Below, in pieces: positions 46,479-56,339 of a stretch of DNA of 64,000 bases. Origin of the DNA: Galeruca laticollis (Eukaryota; Arthropoda; Insecta; Coleoptera; Chrysomelidae); NCBI GenBank assembly GCA_963921935.1, contig OY998177.1:6289754-6353753 (forward strand). The letters run 5' to 3'. The position numbers were made by a program, and so were the translations under genes. The notes under the pieces are model-generated. The model was not told the DNA's origin. It made no database searches and was given only the letters and a program-made list of their open reading frames with translations. How positions within the stretch are numbered: position 1 is the first letter of the stretch; each line of letters opens with the position of its first letter.

Positions 46479-49400
46479 CTATTGATGTTTCAAAATTGTC
46501 AGTTTGATACTTGGTTTTTTTTTCGTATCGCTGGTTTTGTTGTTTTGGTTAAAAAATTTGATCGTGTAGTAAATTCTCACCCTCACAAATAAAGAAATTA
46601 AATAGTCCATTGGAAATTCTTCACAAGGTTTATGAAATTCGATTTTTAGAAGAGCATCCTTAATGTTGTGTCCAACTCCTTCTTTGATGGCTATGTTTGG
46701 AAACAGTTCACAAACAGATTTTTCCATAGCATTTATATAATTTACAAAAACCATGTTTGGCATTTTTAAATTACCAAATGTATCATTATTAGCATTTGGA
46801 TATGCTCTAAAAAAAGTGTATATATTGGCTTCATTTAATTCCGTTTGTTCTTTTGCAAACTCCAAGCATGAAGGACATTGATGTTTATCCAACACTTTCT
46901 TTAAGAAATATCCAGCGACATATATGAAACCATTTTTTTCACTAATTTCCAAGTTGGTATAATCTCTAGTACCTACTTTTAACGCCTTGAAATTTGATTC
47001 ACCTGAAATCAAAACATGGCACTTTTCAATAACATCAGGTGTGATATTACTAAGGATTTGTCAAACTCATCAAGACAATTGGTTCCTTCAGAATTACTCA
47101 AATAACTAAGTCCAAACATTTTTTTGAATGCCCTCTGAAATTGTATAGGTGTGGGATTTCTACAATTACCACTCTGTTGACGTATTTTTCCAAAAAAATT
47201 TTCAAGGCAGTCTTGATTCAATCTTCTGGTATGTACTCTGTGTATATTTTTTGATTTTAGCATATCCCACATTCCCAGAAAAGCTGAAATGGACAATCTC
47301 CAACCAAAATTGAATTTCATCCTTTTTGTTACATTTTGGTCTCCTTTTAAAATAATAAGCGATTCAAAAAATACCAACATATCTTTCAGATATTTGGTTT
47401 GTACTTCAGTCCCCATAAAAGGCCTGTTGAATGATTTTGCCCCTTGGAATGTCGATGAATTGAGTAAATCAAAGAGATTGTCCATTTTTTCTATGAATTC
47501 AACAGTCTTCGATGCAGCCGATGGTAGTTTATTGAATGAGATATAAGCATTCATTCCTGCACATACAGTGGCACTAAAAACTTGAGCTGCATATTTCACT
47601 TTCATTTTTTGAAAGTTGTTTGGAAAAATATGTATACTTGATAATTTTGGTGCCAGACGAAATTTCTCTTCCTTATCTGAAGTATAAAATTCTTCCAAAT
47701 ATTTTTTATTGGTAATACCACCATCAAATTTAAAAGTGTATTTGAAAAAATTATTTCTAGTCGATTTTAGTAAATGAGGTACATCTACCATATAAAAAAT
47801 TTTCATGTTTTCACAAATAAAAAATGGTTTCTCAACTGATACACCTAGTTCTTTTATCAGTTTAAAAAAATTACTTCCATGATCTGAAATAATTGAAATA
47901 ACATTTAGTCCTATATCCCTGAGTCTTTTCAAAGTTTCGAAAATAATATTTTTTAAGTCATTAACTGGACAGCTAGATTTGACAAAGAAGTACGCTAAAG
48001 GTTGTTTCCAGTTGACATGTATACCTCTGGCCATTAATACCAAAACATTCTGGGCCAAATGGTAAGTTTTTTCTGATGGAGTCTCATGGAATCCTATAAT
48101 TTCATCTTTAGACAAATTGTAAAATAAATTTGATTTCAAAGACATTTCGTCTATGCATAAAGTACAGTCTCTATTAATTTCATTTAACATAGAAACCTTC
48201 AATTTTAGAGCTTCAAATAAAAAGGTATTGAAACCTCCTCTTATGTACCAACTAGCAGTGATTTTCTGTAAAGTACTTCTAGAAGGTAACCGAAACATGT
48301 TTGAGAGAAACTTATACACTTTTGGACCCAAGAAATGTATAGTCAAAGCAAACTGCTTATACTCGTTTGAGTATCTAGAACCTTTTGGAGACTTTCTTGC
48401 CAATACTAACTGAGTCTTCAAAAATCGAGCTAAATTTGGAGACACATATTCTTCTAGGAATTTAGTAATGGAATCAATTGACATTTCATTGTATGATTCG
48501 GCGACTTTTTCGAGAGATTCTTGAGAAGTGGACAGTTTTTTCGTGAGATATCTGACGGTTTTCCTTAACTTAACTTTTCTTGGAGTTCCATAAGTTAAAG
48601 CTTCAGGAGTTTGAACCTCTGAAAAAAAAATTGATTAGAAAAACATCTTCGATATATATGAATTGGCATCGTACATTGCTGAATGATAATAAGATACAAT
48701 CATAAACAATTAAGTTTATTATACGTGATGGGCATAAGTGTGGAACCAAGTGAATATCTCTGGAAATAGACAACTACATCGATATTTTAAACGGAACATC
48801 CTATATATTAATGGATTTTTGAAATCTATGTAAAATTTCAGTGCACTTTTGTATGAAATACTTTTTGAATTATTAATTTTTTCAGACAATTTAACTCATG
48901 TATAAAAAATTGCATATGCCACAGTGCAATTGTCATTTTGACAGCGGCAAAAGTTAGCTTTAACTTTTACAGCGACAAATACACTAGTGGTTTTTTCACT
49001 TATTCATTTGTTCATCAATTATCGCGGTGTTGGTTACCAGAATAAATAGTTTAGCATGTTTGTCAACAACTTATTGAATTTTCAAGAGCTAACAATGAGT
49101 CGATTCGGTGTGTCTACGAACGCCGAAATTAGTTAAATTGTTAATACCTGTGTGCCTACTAATACAGTTGCTAATAATAAATTTTGCATTGATATGTTTC
49201 CAAATTTCTCATTCATTAAATTGTCCTGCCGAATTACACTCGAGGTTTGTATTGATATTGGGTAAATTTGTGTTGTTCAAATTCTAAACTGTTTCCTTTA
49301 GCAATTTGACTCGAATAACTGTCAACCTAAAAACACTCCACCTTCGGTGTCGTGTTTTTAATAGTTGACAGTTATTCTCGTCAAATTGCTAGGAAACAGT

Positions 49401-51009
49401 TTCACATTAAACAACCCAAATTTACCCGATAAAATACAAACCACTTGTGCAATTATAAGTGAAAATAAATTGACCTATGTACACCCTTTACAAATTATAT
49501 TTGTACGAGCAAACGCTTAAAGAGCTGTAAACAGTTTCTGTAGGGTGACTACTAGGTAGGTCAAAGGTATTTGAATATGTGTTGAAAAACTTTTCATTGT
49601 ATACAGGGTGCGCATAAAAAGTTTAAATATTTGAACTTTGAAATTGTATGTTTTCAAACCGTTATATCTAAACCTAATAGTTTTGGTTGGTTGCAAACTT
49701 TTACATTTCTGCCGTACCTCATTTTTACCACTGATTTCAATGTAATTGAAAGAAAAATGGGGGCTTCTTTTAAAAAAATGAAGAACTTTGATATTTTCGA
49801 AGTTCAACTTTTGAAGCTTTGTATGCGCCCCCTGTATAGAAGAGTTTTGGAACACGTATTCAAATACCTTTGACCTTCCTAGTAATCACCCTACAGAAAA
49901 ATTTTACGATTCTTTAAGCATGTGCTCGTACAAATATAATTTGTAATATTTTACAAAGGTCAATTTTTTCCTAAAAAAATTAATAACTCAAAAAGTATAC
50001 ATTTCGGGAAAAAAGTATTCCATACAAAAGTGCCCTAAGATTTTACATAGATTTCAAAAATCCATTAATATATAGAGTGTTCCATTTAAAATCACGATGT
50101 AAGTTGTTCATTTCCGGTATAACCGGAGGTGGACCGGTTGTCAAAATATTTTTCAAAGGTGTACCTTTTTGCGTATTATATGCATACCAAACTTCATTTT
50201 GCTGTCTTTAACCATTCCAGAAATATTCACTTGGTTCCACACTTATGCCCATCACTGTATACATACCTTTTGAACAATAGTTTTGGCTCTCATGAACTTC
50301 AGCTGATGTGCTAGGTGTAACAGGTTCTAACTCGACAGTCTGTATATGTACATATGGCTCTGCAAAAATCAAAATACATTAAAAGTGGGTTTATGAAATA
50401 TTTGTTATCCTAACACCAAACATTACATTATAAAGTTAATTATTACATTTATATTACATTGAAAAGTTAGCATGCTTCCATCTTTCAATGTTATGTAGTA
50501 GTAATGATAATTATTTTATTGAATCATAGTTTTGCAGACCCTGTACTAATTCATCGGTAATATAATATAGATTATATACCTTCTAATCTTTGAGATTCCT
50601 CAAGTGCAGCTATTGGTGAGGGAACTGCATATTTTTTCAAACGATTCTTTTGTTTGCTTGCGAACATTTTATCTTCGAAATGAAGATTACAGATTCTAAA
50701 ATGATCATAGCAATACTGAGCGCTGTGTGTAGATATTTTCTCTAGTTGAAGAATATCTTTCCATTGTCCAAATCTAAAATAAAAAAATTTGATATTGTTA
50801 AACTCAATGCTGGAATAAGTAATGAACCTACGTGTTTACTTAGAAACCTCCGTAGGACATCACAGTTGATAGGAGTATTAATATTTTCAATGCAACTTCA
50901 ATATTTACCGTTTTGTATCCTTAGGAAAGCGAAAAAAAGAAAGGTTTTTCTCGTGCCTGGAATTCCTACGACACACACAACAATAATGTACAGTTTTCAC
51001 TTTATTCAT
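46479..51009 (-). CDS. P-element/THAP9-like transposase, five exons, apparently intact
   Basis: Exons on the minus strand: 50909-51009, 50580-50773, 50267-50359, 47098-48618 and 46479-47002; all introns have GT...AG and phases agree, giving about 810 residues. Exons 1-2 encode a THAP zinc finger: CVC near residue 11, FFRFP, then CNLHF and the closing AVPS motif. Exon 4 start is a basic/coiled-coil stretch (RKVKLRKTVRYLTKKLS). The RNase-H-like transposase follows: CIDEMSLKSNLFYNL (first Asp), IISDHGSNFFKLI (second Asp), HLLKSTRNNF, then NQDCLENFFGKIRQQSG (Glu). FIYVAGYFLKKVL and a CX2C lie in exon 5, as in P/THAP9 proteins. Intron 4 (95 nt) is inferred; the alternative is a frameshift at 47010. 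Active element or domesticated gene cannot be decided here. Confidence 0.82.
49240..49446. repeat. Fold-back nested in the MITE, unit 1
   Basis: GGTTTGTATTGATATTGGGTAAATTT... pairs with ...AAATTTACCCGATAAAATACAAACC. The inner stem (AATAACTGTCAAC and GTTGACAGTTATT) closes on a TCCACCTTCGGTGT loop near 49345. Confidence 0.75.
49470..49960. repeat. Fold-back nested in the MITE, unit 2
   Basis: Arms include CTGTAGGGTGACTACTAGG with CCTAGTAATCACCCTACAG, AGGTATTTGAATATGTGTT with AACACGTATTCAAATACCT, and ATACAGGGTGCGCATA with TATGCGCCCCCTGTAT. Two ORFs seen across it on opposite strands are products of the palindrome. Confidence 0.75.
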
Positions 51010-51457
51010 AGTTCACAAAGAAATAATATGCTGTTTATAATAATAACACTCAAAACATGTATACACACTGGCAAAACAACAAAGGAACATAATATAACCT
51101 CAATTTAAGTTCGAAAAACAACGAACGTTTACTTACAATGTTGCCTAATGTTATTCTTTTAACGTTTAAAGGATGCAAAGTAATACTTTTTTTTGTATTT
51201 TTAGAATCTAGTTATGCACAACCATTTACGATTTTATGAATTAGTGAAGTAAGATGAAATTTGAATGTTGGCTGATCAAATATCTAAAATATTATGACGT
51301 TGAAAAAATTATTTGAAAAATTAGAAGTTTTGGAAACTTATCAGAATAAAATATCTGACAACAGTGTGTAATAAATAACAAACTTTCTGCGCAACGGGAA
51401 GTTGTTTCCCACGAGTGTGTATGAGCGAGATAAAAGATTGTAACACAAAAATCGGTA

Positions 51458-51502
51458 GAGTGAGCGAACTGCTTCTGTTAAGCTTTAAACTGTGGCTTAG
51501 CT
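51458..51502 (-). repeat. Inverted copy of the piggyBac left subterminal 45-mer
   Basis: Reverse complement of 45422-45466 with one mismatch (GGCTTAGCT against GGCTAAGCT). It lies about 140 bp upstream of the transposase ATG. Sequence after it (GACGT, GACGTC) also recalls the left end. Confidence 0.85.
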
Positions 51503-51641
51503 AGACTGCCATGCGCATGACGTTGGAAGACGTCGCGAGCTATACCTGTGTTAAATGGATCAGTATTCAGTCAGCATCGACCAGAAACGCATTGTGTCGT
51601 TCTGAGCACCTACTAGTAGTATCGTTTATTGTATTTACCAC

Positions 51642-53447
51642 GTGAGTTCGATTTCAATAATGGACGAATCTTTACCGGGACCGTCGGGAGTCGGCACACC
51701 AAAAGCAGGTAGAAAACGTAAATTAGAAGATTCATACAGTGATGAAGACTTGTTAGCTATGCTGAACAACTCTAACGATGAACTAGACGATCCCACATTT
51801 TCGTTAACAGCTGAATCGAGAAAATGTGGGTCGCTTGATTCTGATGAAGAAGATGAAGAGGAAGACGACGAACACGAACATGAAGAAGACTTTTCAGTAG
51901 CCGAAGCAGCCCAATCTTCATCAGACGATAGTTTACATATTCCTCAACCCCAACAAAAGCGGAGCAATAATAGTGAAATCATAGCTTGGGAAAATACGCC
52001 ACGTGCTGCTGTTCAGCAACTTAATTTTGAAAAAGCGCGGCAACTGCTTGTTGTACCAAAAGGAGATGCTCCTATAGACTTTTTTGACCTTTTCGTAAAT
52101 GAAACTTTCTTTGAATTAATTGCACTGGAAACTAATCAGCATGCGATTGAAGTCTTCATGAAAGCAGGAGCTCAAGAAAATTCACGTAATAGTCGCTGGA
52201 AGGATGTAACAGGGGAGGAAATTCGAACGTTCTTTGGTTTATTGACACATATGGGACTATTCAGTTGAGTCGTATACAAAATTACTGGAGAAAAGATTCT
52301 CTGTTTGATATACCGATATTTAGTGCAAATATGAGCCGAGACAGATTTCTCCTAATTTTTCGAGGTTTACATTTCAAAAAAAATCCTGCGGATGGTGAAC
52401 CTGTGCCGGAGGACAGGCTCTACAAGATACGTCCCCTTATTGATTATTTCAATAACAAAATGGTAGAGATCTACTATCCGGACAACTGTTTGTCTCTTGA
52501 TGAGTCAATGTTGCTTTGGCGAGGCAGACTTGCATTTCGCTAATATATTAAAAATAAAAAACACAAATACAGGATTAAATTATATGCGTTAACAGAACCC
52601 GATGAAACCATCATCAAATTTTCTGTGTACACAGGTACACTTGATGATTGTGGTGGCAGGGGACATTCCAGCAAGGTTGTCATGCATCTAATGGATGAAA
52701 AACTGGACGCCGGTCATGCAGTTTATATGGACAACTATTACAATAGTTATGATTTAGCTATTCAACTGGTACAGAGAAAAACCCATTGCACCGGAACCCT
52801 ACGGAGCAACAGACAGAACATTCCACTATAAAAAATACTAAACTTGGTATAGGAGAAACGTTAGCTCGTTACGCAAATGGTGTAATGATCGGCAAGTGGC
52901 GCGATAAACGAGAAGTCACATATATAAGCACAGAATTTGATAATTCAATGGTGGAGTTTGAAAACAGACGACATGAAATTCGGCAGAAGCCCCGTCCTAT
53001 TTTTGAATACAACAAGAACATGGGTGGGGTAGATAAAAAAGATCAGATGATGGCATACTACCCATACGAACGAAAAAACAATTCGATGGTACATGAAATT
53101 AGGACTTCATATTCATCACATGCTACTAACAAATGCGCATCACATTTTCAAGAAATACAGTCCAAATTCAAAAATGCCTTTCTATGATTTCCGTCTGCAT
53201 ATCATACGACAGTTGCTGCCAGTAACAAGAACTGTTCGAGAACTTGCCCCTGCGAGGCCTAATATCGAACATGTTTTGGAGAAAAATGCTTCAACTGGAG
53301 CAAGGAAAGTTTCTCATCGACGATGTGTGGTTTGCTACAAAAATAAAATACGAAGAGAGACAGCTTATTATTGTGTCACATGCCTCACGAAACTAGCTTT
53401 GTTTGTTACTGGCGCTTTCTTTTCTGTGTATCATAAAAATCAGTGAA
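51642..53447 (+). pseudogene. piggyBac transposase, broken
   Basis: ATG 51642 or, more likely, the internal MDESLPGPSG at 51660, followed by an acidic N-terminal region (EEDEEEDDEHEHEED). The DDE_Tnp_1_7 domain follows: DFFDLFVNETFFELI, FFGLLTHMGLF, LSRIQNYWRKDSLF, then the three catalytic aspartates in NCLSLDESMLLWRGRL, AVYMDNYYNSYDL and GGVDKKDQM. The C-terminal cysteine-rich finger is recognisable (RRCVVCYKNKIRRE, YYC-TC). Breaks: a frameshift at about 52265, TAA at 52541, a frameshift near 52800 and another near 53100-53180. All three aspartates are still present, but the protein cannot be made as read. Confidence 0.87.
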
Positions 53448-53975
53448 TTTAATTTTTTATAAGGTTTTTTTGTTATTTATTTTAATGATTCTATATTTTT
53501 GAAGTGTGCACATTTTGATTTTGACATTGGTTTATTTCAATGTTATATTATTGATATTGTAATTTTTTATTGCGTTTTATTTTAGTTCATGTTTTTATGT
53601 GTATCATATGTTTGTTTCAATATTTTTGTGATTTTATTTGCAATATAATATGTTTCAGGATTTACTTTATTTTCTTTCACCTCTACAAAGTTCAAATTCA
53701 AAAAAACTTTTTCAGTTTATAGGGAATAGCTTACAAGTTTATAAGGAAGGTATTGTAATGTTTTCCATGACGTCTGTAGAAATCATGAGCATTGGTGAGT
53801 CAAGTTTCACGGTTAGTGCGCGTGACGTCTATAGACGTCTTGGTTTTTTTTGAAGAAAATTAGTGGTAGAATTTTTTTTGTAATATTATATTCATATAAA
53901 ACACATTTTTTGAAAAAAAAACTATCACTTGGAAAAATGCAATCAGCACCCAGGGGTAGTATCTCAATTTATAGT

Positions 53976-53989
53976 TAGCAGTGAAAGGG
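53976..53989 (-). repeat. piggyBac right terminal repeat
   Basis: TAGCAGTGAAAGGG, inverse of the left end. It is preceded by GACGTCTATAGACGTC at 53825, a palindromic subterminal motif with the same GACGTC core as the left end. 53448-53975 is the AT-rich 3' untranslated part. Confidence 0.6.
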
Positions 53990-53993
53990 GTAA

Positions 53994-55414
53994 AAAACCG
54001 TCGAGGGTTGATTTGTAAATTGTCAGGTTGTAAATTCAATTTTTTTCTTCTCTATTGGCTCTGTAATTTTCTAGAAAATAAGATAGAAGGTTGTTGGAGA
54101 ACCGTTCAAGAAAAATTAAGATGACAACTCAAGAATGACACTCGTGATTTTTTTGAACTCCGTAGTTAATTTGTATGCCATATTTTGACAGTGGAATCAT
54201 TTTATTATTAAATCAAACGTATGATAGCTAATATTTCATTGAAAACTCTCTAATCATTCTCATATAAAAAAACATCACTATATGAACTTGATTTGCATCG
54301 TCAAAAATATTCGCCGTTATTCTATTGTATTAATTATTCCTAGTAAATACAGTATTTGGCTGTTAGTCGATATACTAGATGATTTTTAGCAACATCTACT
54401 TAATAATAATAATAGTAATGATACTATATTGTAATCTACTGGTTACGCCTTTGATAGCATGTGTTCGCTGTGCGTTTTGTGAATTCAAGCCATTTCAATC
54501 ATTGGGGTAAATGCTGACAATCGAACAAACATGCCATGTGAATCACGAGAGACACGAATATAGAGTGGAAAATATCGCAAAGAAAATTTTATGTCTGTTT
54601 TTGGGTAAAGTAGGATTTCATTTTGATAGAAATTAACACTTATTGAAGAATAACGTGACATTAGTCTGTGATAGTAATTCATTTTATTGCTTTTATTTGT
54701 GAATAATAACCAAAGCTATTGTAAAGAATTTTTTTATACATAGGGATTTGTTCATTAATAGAACTGTTTTCAAATTGAATATTAGTAATAAACAAAAGAA
54801 TGAACAAAATCGTTATGTAACTGTTTTTTCTCAAGCCACTGCTATTGGATTAAAAAAAAATCATCCTCTATTTCCATGTAAAGACACAAAAATTTTTCTC
54901 AGAGATATAATGTGTAAAGTGTTCGAATATAGAGGGTGGTTCATGCTCAACTGAACGGAGCCTGATGGTAAAATGACAAAATATACGTAGTTCACAGGCG
55001 GTTACAATTTAAGATTTGTTAAATATATACAAGATGTCCCAAATGAGGGAAAATATAAAAAGTTATATTATTTTTAAAGGATCACCCTGTATTTTATTGT
55101 AAAATTGAAAACTACATGAAAATAATATCAGTTAATTTTTTATTTGAAGGAATATCTTCTAAGAGCATCCAAAAATCTAAAAAAATGTCTTCCATTTAAA
55201 CGACCTACATGTTCTTCCATTAATCCTCCATAATACATTATGAAACCATCTATTTTGTCGATCTGACATTCTAAATTCGTATTTGACTTCAGTGCTACAA
55301 TAGTGAAAAGTCTATTTACTAATACAATATTGTGAAATGTTGATTCCTCCGTAAATAATATTTTATCAAATAAACTTTCATCAATTCCAGTTTTTTCGAG
55401 ACACCATAAAGAAA
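53994..55414. other. Non-coding stretch
   Basis: No gene supported. ATCACCCTGTATTTTATTG near 55080 recalls the ends of small insect MITEs. Short ORFs lack recognisable content. Confidence 0.35.
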
Positions 55415-56029
55415 ATTGAAGCCTCCACTAAAAATCGGTCCCATACATGAGGATGTATCTAAATAATACTCGGTGTTTACTGGAACACTTTGGGCGAGTA
55501 TGTCCTGTTTTCTCGCATCTCCAACACATTTCCCAGACTGGAAATCAATCAAGGTTTGAGCTGGCTGATGGGGTTTCATGTTCTTGAAATCCTCCCTTTA
55601 TAGCTACATTTCTAGAAATTGTCGATACTAGTGTGGCAGACCGGGTATTTGTCCCACAACCGGCTAGTGTGTTTTGCGGATTGTTTATGGACGTGAATAA
55701 TTTTTCGGAGGTACTACCTTTGGAACAAGGTGGGGTGTCTAACCGGGCATTCGTTTGGACAAAAGAACTGGTCCTGTCGAACACTGTGGGATTGTTTTTA
55801 GTGCAGAAACACATAATGACTTAGATGAAGTCAAAGAATTCGGAACAGGAATGGTATCTGAAACCGGCAGTGCCGAGTTCGTGACTATTGTAGAGCATAC
55901 GACTTCTGAGTTCAATTCTACATCCTCCCACTCGGAGAAATTAGATATATCATCAGATCCGTGAGTCTCAACGAACGCAAGTCTGTAGTGAATTATTCTC
56001 AAATAAACATCAGATAAGAATTCATGCAT
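55415..56029 (-). pseudogene. gypsy gag fragment with zinc knuckle
   Basis: Near 55490-55535 the minus strand encodes CWRCEKTGHTRPKC, a full CX2CX4HX4C knuckle followed by SSKHRVLF, as in gag of insect gypsy-type elements. Upstream frames between 55545 and 56029 (SRNVAIKGGFQEHETPSA and others) carry a low-complexity gag-like linker and are broken. It is distinct from the gag of the element to its right, whose knuckle is near 59530. Confidence 0.45.
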
Positions 56030-56339
56030 ATAGTAAACAACAAAAGAATGTTATAACTCTTTTATCACCCATCCACTTATTGTTTATAGCTGTACGATAT
56101 TATTAATGGTTTCCAAAAATAAAATGACTCTGGATTTCCTAATATACATTGTAAGTGGAAATAATGTTCAATTTAATAAAGAAGCATATTTTAAAGTTTC
56201 TATAACTGAATTCACACAACATCAAAATTGGGACGTATCAACTTCCCACTTTGTTCAAGGGATTTACCTTGTAAATTCCTAAATAACACAACACCGTCCC
56301 TCAGAACAGATAATAAGGGTTGTTTGTATACTATTATGA

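Larger units (their letters stand above)
48724..50257. mobile_element. TA-flanked fold-back transposon in intron 3 of the P-type gene
   Basis: Ends CGTGATGGGCATAAGTGTGG (left) and its near inverse complement CCACACTTATGCCCATCACTG (right) face outward, each next to TA. Long terminal arms extend about 170 bp on the left and 280 bp on the right; the left arm lacks about 115 bp. No transposase ORF is present, so this is a non-autonomous Tc1/mariner-like element by its TA target. Its middle is filled by two further fold-backs. Confidence 0.75.
45388..53989 (+). mobile_element. piggyBac element enlarged by a nested P-type element
   Basis: The left end CCCTTTCGCTGCT at 45388 and the right end AGCAGTGAAAGGG at 53977-53989 are inverted copies with one mismatch, and GTAA flanks both (45384-45387 and 53990-53993), in place of the usual TTAA. 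The piggyBac transposase at 51642-53447 reads toward the right end. The 8.6-kb span is much longer than the usual 2.5-3.5 kb because a P-type gene and MITEs sit between the left end and the transposase. Old, with a broken transposase. Confidence 0.6.

Noticed and set aside
49517..49873. Two overlapping ORFs of 112 and 80 residues on opposite strands
   Set aside because: Both read through the same palindrome in intron 3 and mirror each other, so they are products of the fold-back.
45514..51397. TGCGCAAC near 45514 and 51390 as an 8-bp P-element target duplication
   Set aside because: Eight bases is the right length, but the sequences just inside show no inverted terminal repeats, so the match is probably chance.
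54485..54954. Short ORFs on both strands near 54.5-54.9 kb
   Set aside because: No motif, no homologous second copy in the window, and length expected by chance in AT-rich DNA.
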